A stretch of 48,489 bases of DNA from a virus: the IMG/VR virus record IMGVR_UViG_3300037010_000741, positions 1-48,489 of that record. The stretch is one strand, 5' to 3'. Of the stretch, positions 29,798 through 39,116 are shown in pieces. Under the pieces are notes generated by a model. It saw only the letters and a list, made by a program, of their open reading frames with translations. It searched no databases and was not told where the DNA came from. The number at the start of each line of letters is the position of its first letter. Position 1 is the first letter of the stretch. The position numbers and the translations under genes are program-made.

Positions 29798-32524
29798 ATG
29801 TTAGTAATCAACGCAATGCAGGCTAAATCTGGTGTGAAAACTGATCACACTAGAATGGGTACACTTACTCAACCTTTGCAATTCTTAGCTAAATCACAGA
29901 AAGATGGTGAGTGGGGTGCATGGAACATGGATTGGTTTGAGATGGAGGGTCTGCGTCAGATTAGAAGAAACGCAGGTAGATTTCTCAAGAACTATAAACT
30001 TGCAAATGGCATTATTGATCGCACTGATTATGTAGTAGAGGAAGACAATGAATACTCTGATTTGGTAGAAACACTCACGCGAGATGATGCATCTGTGCTA
30101 GAACTCAAGTTTTATCCTATCATACCCAATGTCATCAATGTAATGTGTGGTGAGTTTGCCAAACGCACTGACAAGGTCCAATATGTGACCACTGATCCTG
30201 TGAGTTTTAATGAGATGCTTGAAGAAAAGAGAACAATGATTGAGCAGACATTGGTGCAACAGGCTGAAATGAAGCTTGCTACAAATTTGATCAATCAAGG
30301 TGCTGATCCAGAGTCAGAAGAATTCAAGCAAGCGATGTCACCTGAGAATATCAAGTCACTTCCTGAGATTGAACAATTTTTCAAGAAAGATTATCGCTCA
30401 CTAGTGGAGCAATGGGCTAACCATCAACACGAAGCAGACAGTGAGCGTTTTAAAATTAAGGAGTTGGAGAATCGCGCGTTTCGTGATATGCTTACCACAG
30501 ACAGAGAGTTTTGGCATTTTAGAATGGATGAGGATGATTATGAATTAGAGTTGTGGAATCCCATTCTTACGTTTTATCATAAGTCTCCTGATATTAGGTA
30601 TATCTCCCAAGGTAATTTTGTAGGAAAAATAGAACTGCATACTGTATCAGATATTATTGACAGGTATGGATATTTAATGAACGATGAACAACTTAGATCT
30701 CTTGAAAACATTTACCCCAAAAAAGCTGCTGGTTACCCTATACAAGGTTATCAAAATGATGGTACTTTTTATGATGGTACCCGTTCTCATAATTGGAATG
30801 TTACTGGGCCTAGTCTTGGGTTTCGCCAGTTTACTTCTGTTAATGATTATTTCTTGGCTGCTGGTGATGATATTATTACCCGTATTCTTAATGAAAGCGA
30901 GGACTTACAAGACTTCGGGACGTATCAACTCTTAAGAGTAACCACAGTATACTGGAAATCACAACGCATGGTGGGTCATCTTACCAAGATTGATCCAGAG
31001 AATGGAATGAAATTTCAAGAAATTGTCACAGAGGATTATAAAATTACTGTACCACCTGTGTATGACACTATAGTTAACAAAACCAAGGATGAAACTACTT
31101 TATCACAAGGTGAGCATATCAAGTGGATATGGATCAATCAAGTCTGGGGTGGGTTGAAGGTAGGACCAAATAGACCTAGCTTCTATGGGAATGCAGACTA
31201 CATGGGAATACAACCCATTTATCTAAACATTAAACCTATGAAATTTCAATTCAAAGGTGATTACACACTCTATGGATGTAAACTCCCAGTAGAGGGTTCT
31301 GTCTTCTCAGATCGCAACTCACGCGCTGTATCTTTGGTAGATAAGATGAAACCATTCCAGGTGGGATATAACCTAGTCAACAATCAAATATCTGATATCT
31401 TGCTTGATGAACTTGGCACGGTGATTTTACTTGATCATAATGCATTACCAAAGCATTCAGCAGGTGAAGACTGGGGCAAAAACAACTACGCTAAAGCATA
31501 TGTTGCCATGAAGAACTTCCAAATGTTACCATTGGATACTTCTATTGCAAATACAGAATCAGCACTAGGGTTTAATCACTATCAAGTCTTAAATCTTGAG
31601 CAGACTCAACGTATGATGAGTAGGATTCAGCTAGCTAATTATTTTAAGCAACAGGCGTATGAAGTAATTGGAATCACTCCCCAGCGCATGGGACAAGTAA
31701 ATTCTCAAGAAACTGCCACAGGTATTGAACAAAGCATAAATGCTTCCTACGCACAGACAGAGATGTACTTTGTACAGCATTCTGAGTATTTGATGCCACG
31801 AGTGCATCAGATGCGCACTGACCTAGCGCAGTATTATCACTCGCGTAGACCAAGCGTAAGACTTTCCTATATTACTAGCTTAGATGAAAAGATAAACTTT
31901 GAGCTTAATGGTACTGAGTTATTGTCTAGGGAACTTAATGTATTTGTTACCACCAAGGTTAATCACAAGCAAGTAATGGAACAGATCAAGCAATTGGCTG
32001 TTCAAAACAATACATCGGGCGCATCCATTTATGATTTAGCTGAGATTGTAAAAGCAGACTCTATGTCTGAAGTAACACATGTGCTGAAATCTATTCAGAA
32101 TAAAACAGAGATGCAGCGTCAACAAGAGATGCAACAGCAACAAAGCTTACAACAACAACAGATCCAAGCACAGCAACAAAAGTTGGAGTCTGAACAAAAG
32201 TATGAAGCTGAACAAAATGCTCTTGATAGACAGACACAGATTGATGTGGCTGAGATTAAAGGAGCTGGATTTCAAGTTGGTGATCAGAATCAGAACCAAC
32301 AATCAGACTACTTAGACTCCATCCAATACTTGGACAAGAAGCGTCAAGCTGATGAAACAATTTCTCTAAAGCGTGAACAGGAAATCAATAAAAACAATCG
32401 TGAATCTGAATCTTTGAACTTAAAACGCGAAGAATTGAGCACTAAAAAACAGATCGCAGATATGCAATTACAAGTTGCCAGAGAGAATAAAAACAAGTAT
32501 GATAAGAAATCTAAGAAACAGTAG
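29798..32524 (+). CDS. Portal protein
   Basis: Forms the dodecameric channel at the capsid vertex; 908 residues, within the crAss-like portal range. It is placed after TerL and before the scaffold-like and capsid genes. The N-terminal region (about 25-110) has the portal-type segment DWFEMEGLRQIRRNAGRFLK. Residues about 600-680 contain a TPQRMGQVNSQETATG segment, a pattern I associate with crAss-like and Bacteroidota portals. The C-terminal third is Gln-rich coiled coil (QQQEMQQQQSLQQQQIQAQQ) and ends in basic KKSKKQ, as expected for a barrel tail pointing into the capsid. The stop codon is TAG. The first codons are duplicated in the inserted endonuclease gene. Confidence 0.8.
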   Translation: MLVINAMQAKSGVKTDHTRMGTLTQPLQFLAKSQKDGEWGAWNMDWFEMEGLRQIRRNAGRFLKNYKLANGIIDRTDYVVEEDNEYSDLVETLTRDDASVLELKFYPIIPNVINVMCGEFAKRTDKVQYVTTDPVSFNEMLEEKRTMIEQTLVQQAEMKLATNLINQGADPESEEFKQAMSPENIKSLPEIEQFFKKDYRSLVEQWANHQHEADSERFKIKELENRAFRDMLTTDREFWHFRMDEDDYELELWNPILTFYHKSPDIRYISQGNFVGKIELHTVSDIIDRYGYLMNDEQLRSLENIYPKKAAGYPIQGYQNDGTFYDGTRSHNWNVTGPSLGFRQFTSVNDYFLAAGDDIITRILNESEDLQDFGTYQLLRVTTVYWKSQRMVGHLTKIDPENGMKFQEIVTEDYKITVPPVYDTIVNKTKDETTLSQGEHIKWIWINQVWGGLKVGPNRPSFYGNADYMGIQPIYLNIKPMKFQFKGDYTLYGCKLPVEGSVFSDRNSRAVSLVDKMKPFQVGYNLVNNQISDILLDELGTVILLDHNALPKHSAGEDWGKNNYAKAYVAMKNFQMLPLDTSIANTESALGFNHYQVLNLEQTQRMMSRIQLANYFKQQAYEVIGITPQRMGQVNSQETATGIEQSINASYAQTEMYFVQHSEYLMPRVHQMRTDLAQYYHSRRPSVRLSYITSLDEKINFELNGTELLSRELNVFVTTKVNHKQVMEQIKQLAVQNNTSGASIYDLAEIVKADSMSEVTHVLKSIQNKTEMQRQQEMQQQQSLQQQQIQAQQQKLESEQKYEAEQNALDRQTQIDVAEIKGAGFQVGDQNQNQQSDYLDSIQYLDKKRQADETISLKREQEINKNNRESESLNLKREELSTKKQIADMQLQVARENKNKYDKKSKKQ
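29801..29816 (+). repeat. 16-bp direct repeat, right copy (portal start)
   Basis: Second copy of TTAGTAATCAACGCAA, immediately after the portal ATG. See the left copy at 29131-29146; flanking bases differ on both sides, so the repeat is exactly 16 bp. Confidence 0.85.
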
Positions 32525-32625
32525 TGTTATAGTACGCACGATTTCTTAAAATCATACCCTTGGTAACCTTTTAAAGTTTAAAATTGCATATATTATAATA
32601 GGAAGACAATCAAAACCAACCCCAT

Positions 32626-33846
32626 ATGTCAACCAATGAAAACAATGCCCCAGACATCAATCTGGATGAGTTCTTACCAATGCCAGGAGTAAGTGATATC
32701 CTCACTGCTCCAGAAACTTCTAAAAACACTGTTTTTTCTAAAACGAAGGATCTTGATACTAGCTTTCTTGAGGCTAAAAAAACCCAAGAAGACGAAAGTG
32801 AAGATACTAAGAAAGAACAGAAATCTGAAAATATTGAGCAAGTAAAGAAGGTAATAGATGATATTGTAAACTTAGATAATACTGAAGAAGATACTAAGTT
32901 TTCAAATGGTCGCCCCAAACTAGATAAATCTGGGATGGTAGAAACCTTCTCAAAACTCATTGAAGATGGTATGATTGTACCATTTGATGATGATAAAGAT
33001 TTAAATGACTATTCTGTAAAAGATTGGAAGGAGTTACTCCAAGCCAATTTTGAAGATAGAGAGAATAAAATTAAGCAGGATGTTCCTGCATCGTTCTTTG
33101 ATAGCTTACCCAATGAACTCAAGTACGCATATAAGTATATTGCGGATGGAGGTCAAGATCTCAAAGGTCTATTCAAAGCACTCTCCCATGTAGAAGAGGT
33201 GCGCTCACTAGATCCTAGTGATGACAATGACCAAGAATTAATTGCACGTCAATATCTTAGAACTACACAGTTTGGTAGTGATGATGAGATTGACGAGGAG
33301 ATTAATACTTGGAAAGATCTTGGTACACTTGGTAAGAAAGCAAATCAGTTCAAACCCAAGCTGGATAAGATGCAAGAGGAGGTAGTAGCATACCAACTTC
33401 AGCAGCAAGAAACAGCTAAGAATCAACAACAAGAAGCAGCTCAGCAATACGTTGATAACGTATACAGCACGCTTAAAGATGGGGCGATCAATGGCATCAA
33501 ATTAGATAAGAAAACACAAGCTTTCTTATTTAATGAGCTTACTCAACCCAAATATCAATCCATACAAGGTAGAAATACGAACTTACTTGGACATCTACTG
33601 GAGCGATATCAATTCCTCGAACCTCGATATGATCTGATCGCAGAGGCTCTATGGCTTCTCGCTGACCCTGACGGTTATAAAAATCAGATTAAAACAGTTG
33701 CTAAGACAGAAGCTACGCAAGACACAGTGCGTAAATTAAAGACTGAAGAATCCCGTAAGATTTCTACGTCTTCTATGACTGATGAGGAAGATGAAAAACC
33801 TTCACGCAGAAAAATTGCAAGACCACAAAACATATTTAAACGATAA
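32626..33846 (+). CDS. Probable scaffolding or head-assembly protein
   Basis: 406 residues between the portal and capsid genes, the usual place of a scaffold. The first 120 residues are acidic and low in aromatic residues (EDESEDTKKEQKSENIEQ), the middle is helical (KANQFKPKLDKMQEEVVAYQ and the following Gln-rich coiled coil, about 230-275), and the end is strongly basic (PSRRKIARPQNIFKR), a layout typical of scaffolds, whose basic C-terminal helix binds the capsid protein. No protease motif was seen. A separate 100-nt AT-rich leader with TATATTATAATA and AACCAAC precedes it. Confidence 0.55.
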   Translation: MSTNENNAPDINLDEFLPMPGVSDILTAPETSKNTVFSKTKDLDTSFLEAKKTQEDESEDTKKEQKSENIEQVKKVIDDIVNLDNTEEDTKFSNGRPKLDKSGMVETFSKLIEDGMIVPFDDDKDLNDYSVKDWKELLQANFEDRENKIKQDVPASFFDSLPNELKYAYKYIADGGQDLKGLFKALSHVEEVRSLDPSDDNDQELIARQYLRTTQFGSDDEIDEEINTWKDLGTLGKKANQFKPKLDKMQEEVVAYQLQQQETAKNQQQEAAQQYVDNVYSTLKDGAINGIKLDKKTQAFLFNELTQPKYQSIQGRNTNLLGHLLERYQFLEPRYDLIAEALWLLADPDGYKNQIKTVAKTEATQDTVRKLKTEESRKISTSSMTDEEDEKPSRRKIARPQNIFKR

Positions 33847-33876
33847 CCAATATAACTAATATAACTAATCTAAAAA

Positions 33877-35508
33877 ATGGCAACACCAGTTTTAAACAAT
33901 GGCCTATTCTTACGTGATACGCAATATCAAGTAAGTTCACATCTTGACAGCTACCATCTTGTCAACATGCTAAGAGGCACAGAACCGATGGATATGGGTC
34001 CAGTGGATCTATGGGCGATGGCTCAAAAAGTTGAAATGCCCTTATATCAAATGGCATCATTTGGTGGTAAGAACACCATCCTTGTAGACAACCCTCGTGG
34101 TGAATATAAGTGGCAGACTCCTATAGTTCAAGATCTTCCTTACATTGTATGTAATGTAGAGGATGAGGCAGCAACAATTGGGCAAGATGGTACAACCTTC
34201 AAAATGAAGTTAAACAAGCGTGTCTTTGGTCATGGTGATATCATCACTTATGATAAATACAACGGTGCTGAATTGTACATTACTGCTGATGACATTATTC
34301 CAGCTGGTGATGGTTTCATCTACACTGTACAGATGGTCAACAACGACAACCTTGCTGCATTCAACCAATCTTACTTTGCTGCTGGTACTAAGTACTTCCG
34401 CAAAGGTTCTGCTCGTGGTGAATATGGCGAACGTTTCTCTGACATCATGGTTCAAACTGGTTTCCGCGAGTACTACAACTACGTAGGCGGTGCTGAAGCT
34501 CACGTTCACTATTCTATTTCTTCTCGTGCTGAGTTGATGCTGAAAGGTGGTTTGAATGCTGATGGTACTATTCCTGTTACTGAACTTTGGCGTATGTTTG
34601 ACAAGCAAGCTGATCCTTCTATTACTTCTTTAGAGACTATGGTATCTAAAATGGGTAAGGAATATGTGAAGCGTGCATATGACAATGGTACACTTACACG
34701 TTCATTTGTAACTGCACTTGAAGCAGCTCATCTTTCCAAAGTAGCTACTGACATTGAAACTTACTTAATGTGGGGACAAGGTGGACGTATCAAACAAGAT
34801 GGTCCAGATGATATTCGTCTTTCTGTGGGTCTATGGCGTCAGCTTGATAACGCTTACAAGCGCATCTATAACAAAGGTCAATTTACTCTTGAGTTATTCC
34901 GTGCTGAGATCTTCAATTTCTACAATGGTAAGGTTGAGTTCAAAGGACCAGATCCTAATCGTCAATTGATTGTTCAGACTGGTATGGGTGGTATGAAAAT
35001 GGTTAATGAGGCTATCAAGCGTGAAGCTATCTCTGCTGGTCTTGTAATCAATGCGGGTAATGGAGGAAATGGTATTGGTGCAATTAATGGAACTAATGCA
35101 ATGGATCTGAATTTTGGATTTGCATTCACAAGTTACACTATCCCATTCTTAGCAAACGTAAAGTTTGTGTTGAATCCTGCGTTTGACAACGTTCATACTA
35201 ATGACATTGAGAATCCTATGATTGATGGTTATCCTCTGTCTTCTTACAACTACATTATCTTTGATATCACTGATAACACGAATGACAACATCTTCTTGCT
35301 CAAGCTTAGCTGGGACAATCAGTTGAAGTGGTTCTATCAAAATGGTACTATGGATTACATGGGTCGTACACAAGGCTTCCAATCTAATGGTCAATTCAAT
35401 GGATATCGCGTATACATGACTCAGACTATGCCTGCTATTTGGGTGAAAGACCCAACCAAGGTATTGAAGATTGTGATGCGCAATCCTATCACTGGCGGTT
35501 CATTTTAA
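33877..35508 (+). CDS. Major capsid protein
   Basis: 543 residues; HK97-type fold inferred from position, length and strong signals of high expression rather than from motif. It follows the scaffold-like gene, has a dedicated A-rich leader with repeats (ATATAACTAAT twice) and a strong terminator 12 nt after its stop, and its codon use is more biased than its neighbours (GGT, GCT, CGT). The sequence is beta-rich with long glycine- and asparagine-containing loops (INAGNGGNGIGAINGTNAM) and a central acidic, helical segment. Gene order and size match crAss-like capsid proteins. Confidence 0.8.
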   Translation: MATPVLNNGLFLRDTQYQVSSHLDSYHLVNMLRGTEPMDMGPVDLWAMAQKVEMPLYQMASFGGKNTILVDNPRGEYKWQTPIVQDLPYIVCNVEDEAATIGQDGTTFKMKLNKRVFGHGDIITYDKYNGAELYITADDIIPAGDGFIYTVQMVNNDNLAAFNQSYFAAGTKYFRKGSARGEYGERFSDIMVQTGFREYYNYVGGAEAHVHYSISSRAELMLKGGLNADGTIPVTELWRMFDKQADPSITSLETMVSKMGKEYVKRAYDNGTLTRSFVTALEAAHLSKVATDIETYLMWGQGGRIKQDGPDDIRLSVGLWRQLDNAYKRIYNKGQFTLELFRAEIFNFYNGKVEFKGPDPNRQLIVQTGMGGMKMVNEAIKREAISAGLVINAGNGGNGIGAINGTNAMDLNFGFAFTSYTIPFLANVKFVLNPAFDNVHTNDIENPMIDGYPLSSYNYIIFDITDNTNDNIFLLKLSWDNQLKWFYQNGTMDYMGRTQGFQSNGQFNGYRVYMTQTMPAIWVKDPTKVLKIVMRNPITGGSF

Positions 35509-35519
35509 TTATTAAAATA

Positions 35520-35552
35520 AAGGGGGAGCTTAACAGCTTCCCCTTCTTTTTT
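35520..35552 (+). terminator. Rho-independent terminator after capsid gene
   Basis: A 9-bp stem, GGGGGAGCT (35522-35530) with AGCTTCCCC (35535-35543, one G-U pair), a 4-nt loop TAAC, then TTCTTTTTTATATTTT. It follows the capsid stop at 35508 and would make the capsid mRNA end here, boosting its relative dose. Confidence 0.9.
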
Positions 35553-35585
35553 ATATTTTAAAAAACAATTAAAAAATAATAAATA

Positions 35586-36014
35586 ATGGCAATCTATCCT
35601 TCTGGACCATTGAAATTTGTTTGGCAATATCTAAGTTCAACTTTAACTAACTTTAAAGTTAAGTTATTGGGATATAGAACATATAGAGCATTACTGACAC
35701 AAACTATAATTTCAACAGCTCCAACTGCAATAGTATTAGAAAATACTATTGATCCAACATTAACCTGGACAGTTGGAGGAAGTGGTGACTATTCTATTAA
35801 TTGTCAAAGTCCTGCGTTTAACAATTCATCTAAGGTTACAGTAATCATTGGTCTTTCTGCAGTATCAGGAGGTATAGGATCTGCTTCTGGATTTTTTTCT
35901 AATTATGAAATTTTATCTTCCACTAATTTAGGATTATATACGGTTGACTCCATACTTTTTCCAATAGATGGTGTTTTGAATAACACTGAATTTACTATAA
36001 AAGTATATCTTTAA
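35586..36014 (+). CDS. Beta-rich virion accessory protein
   Basis: 142 residues. A short basic N-terminus (GPLKFVWQYLSSTLTNFKVK) is followed by a beta-sandwich-like region rich in Ser, Thr, Ile and Gly (LTWTVGGSGDYSINCQSPAF; KVTVIIGLSAVSGGIGS). It is the first of four small genes after the capsid gene, the place where decoration and head-fibre proteins lie in crAss-like phages. A decoration role is inferred; no family was recognised. Confidence 0.5.
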   Translation: MAIYPSGPLKFVWQYLSSTLTNFKVKLLGYRTYRALLTQTIISTAPTAIVLENTIDPTLTWTVGGSGDYSINCQSPAFNNSSKVTVIIGLSAVSGGIGSASGFFSNYEILSSTNLGLYTVDSILFPIDGVLNNTEFTIKVYL

Positions 36015-36034
36015 CCTGTTAATTTAAATAAAAC

Positions 36035-36295
36035 ATGAATACAATTAAACTATATGAAGTAGGCGATGGTAGTCAAGTTATACAACTTACACCTATATTG
36101 CAATATCATCTGCTAAATGGAGCTGTATTACGATCAGACTTTGTAGTGGAAAATCTGACAGAAGCAATATTTGATATTAATACACAAGTTTTAATTAAAA
36201 ATGCTGTAACAAATGTTGAAAAACTTATTTGCAATAAAGAATCATTAGAAATTTTAATGTCGTTAATACAAGAAAAAATAGAAGACTTCGACTAA
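36035..36295 (+). CDS. Small structural-block protein
   Basis: 86 residues with alternating strands (NTIKLYEVGDGSQVIQLTPI; SDFVVENLTEAIFDINTQVL) and a helical, acidic end (LEILMSLIQEKIEDFD). No family recognised. It ends 1 nt before the start of the next gene and belongs to the small post-capsid gene group. Possibly a head completion or decoration subunit. Confidence 0.5.
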   Translation: MNTIKLYEVGDGSQVIQLTPILQYHLLNGAVLRSDFVVENLTEAIFDINTQVLIKNAVTNVEKLICNKESLEILMSLIQEKIEDFD

Positions 36296-36296
36296 T

Positions 36297-36794
36297 ATGG
36301 GATACTTCAAACTAATTAATAAATTATTTCCTGCTTCACCAGATCAAATTCTCAAAAAAGCAACAGACGCTGAAGCAGCAGTCGCACGCATGGCGCACGT
36401 GAACATCATTGTTAATGATCTTAGTGATATTGCTAAGTATGATTTAGATATAGATGCAACATATGTTTTACCTATCAACACTAATAAAGGTATTATAGAT
36501 ATTATCAACTTTGATCTTATTGCAGTACCTCTACCTGCACTTGGTACTGAGTATCAAATTACACTAGTAAATAATCCTGTACTGAATATTGCAAATAAAG
36601 AAAACTTATACATTCAACTTACTCCATATTACAGTGCTGGAATTCTGGATTTATTTGTACCATATGTTGTTGCAACAGGTATAACAGCAAATGGATTAAA
36701 TATAACTATCTATAATGCTAATCCAGCAGCAGATCCAGGTTCAAATGGAACAGGAGATTTCTATATATACTATGAAATTAAGACATTAGCATAA
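36297..36794 (+). CDS. Beta-rich virion protein, possible head fibre or decoration
   Basis: 165 residues. A helical N-terminus (MGYFKLINKLFPASPDQILK, KKATDAEAAVARMAHVN) could attach to the capsid, and the remaining C-terminal 120 residues are beta-rich (IDIINFDLIAVPLPALGTEY; NIANKENLYIQLTPYY; FYIYYEIKTL). The combination of anchor helix and beta head suits a capsid decoration or fibre subunit. It abuts its neighbours with 1-nt gaps or overlaps. Confidence 0.5.
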   Translation: MGYFKLINKLFPASPDQILKKATDAEAAVARMAHVNIIVNDLSDIAKYDLDIDATYVLPINTNKGIIDIINFDLIAVPLPALGTEYQITLVNNPVLNIANKENLYIQLTPYYSAGILDLFVPYVVATGITANGLNITIYNANPAADPGSNGTGDFYIYYEIKTLA

Positions 36795-37351
36795 TGCCTA
36801 TTAAGAAACTCGTACCTAAAGTACCAGATCCTTATATTAGCAAGAATGAGCTGAATCAATTCTGGCCTGCTAGATTTGGTCATTTAGATTATTTAATTGA
36901 TCAGATTAATGCAACATCAAGTACTACTACAAATGGAATAAGTGGTTCAGTAAAGATTATATCAGGTTCTATTACTCCTGCTCAATGGACAACACTACAG
37001 AGTGATCCTATTCCAATCTACACTAATACAGCAAATGCTTTTTTTATGCCACTTAGTGGGATGATAAAATATTCATATGATCCTGTTTTAGGTGTACCAC
37101 CTTGTGAGCATTTTGGACTATATTATGATAATGGTAACTTCATACCTGTATTAGTAGTATATTCTACTTCTTGGCTAACAGCAGTTCCTATGCCTACAGG
37201 TATTATAAACATGCTCCCTGACCCTAGTCAAAATGCAATCGGTTCTAACACTGATGTATTAGTTTTAGGTAGTGGAGCTAATATAGATTGTCCTGGGACA
37301 ATAATGAATACGTCAACCTATTTTATTGTGGGATTAGAAATTATAACATAA
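36794..37351 (+). CDS. Beta-rich virion protein, possible head fibre
   Basis: 185 residues with a short anchor-like N-terminus (MPIKKLVPKVPDPYISKNEL), the DYLIDQIN helix, then a beta domain (GSVKIISGSITPAQWTTLQS; FFMPLSGMIKYSYDP; YFIVGLEIIT). The organisation resembles the preceding gene, so both may be parts of one surface structure. Start overlaps the preceding stop by 1 nt (TAATG). No family recognised. Confidence 0.5.
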   Translation: MPIKKLVPKVPDPYISKNELNQFWPARFGHLDYLIDQINATSSTTTNGISGSVKIISGSITPAQWTTLQSDPIPIYTNTANAFFMPLSGMIKYSYDPVLGVPPCEHFGLYYDNGNFIPVLVVYSTSWLTAVPMPTGIINMLPDPSQNAIGSNTDVLVLGSGANIDCPGTIMNTSTYFIVGLEIIT

Positions 37352-37381
37352 AATTTTACAAAACCAACAAAAACCAACAAA

Positions 37382-38398
37382 ATGAGTGTAACAATTGTAG
37401 AAACAAATCCAGCAACAAAAAAGTACAACAGTACTATTGCTATCCGCCCTTATGTAGACTTATTAAAGTCTAATATGGGATTAGAGAAATATGATCTTGC
37501 GTTATTTGATGGAATCTTCCACGAAGAACAACTTGCTTGTTTAGAAATAAACGGTATTAAGCGTTATGTAACAGGACTTAATGAATTTGCTCCTGACATA
37601 AAGAAGTTACCTGAACAAGAGCGCGAAGCAGCTATAATTGAAATACGAAGACTTGTATCTCAATTAGAAGCAGAGCTTGCTGCAAACTTCGTAGAGCCTA
37701 ATGACAAGGAGTTTTGGAACAAAATCAAACTTCTTGCTCCAAACAACGATGATTTCTGGGGTAAGATTGCTATTCGTGTATCTAATGAGCCTGTGTTTCT
37801 TAATCCCCAAGATCCTCATGATTTAATTAAACTCAAAGCTATTGAAGCAGGTGGATTTTGCCTTGTAGCTAAATCACTAGAAGTAGCACGTAAGTCTACT
37901 ACTACACATAAGTTCTATCTTGACAAATTCGAAGAGACAGCTTCTATTAAAACTGAGGTCAAAAAGATGCGTAATAAAGCACTTGCTGAACTAGAGAAGC
38001 TTGCAAACAAGAATGTAAACAAGCTTATGTATGTATCCAAGGTGGTAGATCCTAATTCTCCTCAATACAAAAAAACTACTCCTACAGATGTTATGTACGA
38101 TAACATGGACAAGTACATCAATGGAGAAACAGTAGATACAGATAAACGCAAAACAGCACAACGATTCCTTGAAATTTCAGGTCTTGATATGGAAACACTC
38201 AAGATTAGAGCTATTATCAAGGATTCAGCATATTATAAGTTGATTGTAACCCGTGGTGATGGATATATTTATCACAATGAGTCTAACACAATGCTTGGAA
38301 AAAATCCATCAGAAATTGCAGAATATCTTAAGAATCCTCTTCATGAGGACATTTTGATGAGTCTTACTAAAGGCGTGGAGAAATACTGGAATAACTAA
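37382..38398 (+). CDS. Conserved crAss-like virion protein
   Basis: 338 residues of largely helical, charged sequence. Recognisable blocks are YVDLLKSNMGLEKYDLALFD, EQLACLEINGIKRYVTGLNE, LRAII-type helices and DAYYKLIVTRGDGYIYHN-like segment at the end (here SAYYKLIVTRGDGYIYHN). The size and position between capsid accessories and the connector gene match a structural protein conserved in crAss-like phages, but I cannot name its position in the virion with confidence. Its leader has two tandem AACCAACAAA motifs (37362-37381), suggesting strong, separately initiated translation. Confidence 0.6.
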   Translation: MSVTIVETNPATKKYNSTIAIRPYVDLLKSNMGLEKYDLALFDGIFHEEQLACLEINGIKRYVTGLNEFAPDIKKLPEQEREAAIIEIRRLVSQLEAELAANFVEPNDKEFWNKIKLLAPNNDDFWGKIAIRVSNEPVFLNPQDPHDLIKLKAIEAGGFCLVAKSLEVARKSTTTHKFYLDKFEETASIKTEVKKMRNKALAELEKLANKNVNKLMYVSKVVDPNSPQYKKTTPTDVMYDNMDKYINGETVDTDKRKTAQRFLEISGLDMETLKIRAIIKDSAYYKLIVTRGDGYIYHNESNTMLGKNPSEIAEYLKNPLHEDILMSLTKGVEKYWNN

Positions 38399-38405
38399 AC
38401 TAATA

Positions 38406-39116
38406 ATGACAAACGCAGAATTACAGATAAAAGTCAAAGAGAGGCTAAACAAATTAGCTTCTCTTGACTATGATAATTTTGAGTGTTGGCAGATAGTTGA
38501 GGCTTTTAACAAAGCGCAATTAGAGTGGATTCGTAGACAAGTGATTGGTGCTAATCAATACAAGCGAGGGGAAGGGTCATCAAAAGTAGTGTATGACGAT
38601 CTACAAAAGCTTGTTAAAACATCACCCATTAGCGGTAATAACTACCCAACAACAAATCCTGCTAACTTTGAAACTGATATCATTCCATTAGATTATCTTT
38701 ATTATAGTTCAGTATATGCAATGGTCAAAACAGATTGTTGTCCTGAGCGTAATATGATAGTCTATATAGTAGACAAAGAGGACTTGTATGTAATTCTACG
38801 TGATGTCAATAAAAAACCTAGCTTTGATTGGGGTGAAACTGTAGCAGTCCTTTCTGATAATAGGATGACTATATATACAGATGGAGATTTTCAAATTACA
38901 TCGCTTAGTTTAACATACTATCGCAAACCTAATCCTGTATCATTTCAAGGCTGTGTAAATATAACAACTGGAGCAATCACATCTGATGTGCCTTGTGAGT
39001 TTAAGGATGACATTGCTGAAATTCTAGTGGACAATGCAGTGGCTATATTAGCAGCGGATATTGAATCATTTAACCAATACACAAGGGCTACTAACTCAGT
39101 GCAATCTAATACATAA
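38406..39116 (+). CDS. Head-tail connector, ring protein 1-like
   Basis: 236 residues. The start, MTNAELQIKVKERLNKLASL, then DYDNFECWQIVEAFNKAQLEWIRRQ, matches the crAss-like connector (ring protein 1) pattern of a helical N-terminal domain that binds the portal. The rest is beta-rich (FQITSLSLTYYRKPNPVSFQ), and the C-terminal helix DDIAEILVDNAVAILAADIE is also typical of head-completion proteins of the gp6/gp15 type. The stop overlaps the ferritin-like gene's start as TAATGG. Confidence 0.65.
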   Translation: MTNAELQIKVKERLNKLASLDYDNFECWQIVEAFNKAQLEWIRRQVIGANQYKRGEGSSKVVYDDLQKLVKTSPISGNNYPTTNPANFETDIIPLDYLYYSSVYAMVKTDCCPERNMIVYIVDKEDLYVILRDVNKKPSFDWGETVAVLSDNRMTIYTDGDFQITSLSLTYYRKPNPVSFQGCVNITTGAITSDVPCEFKDDIAEILVDNAVAILAADIESFNQYTRATNSVQSNT

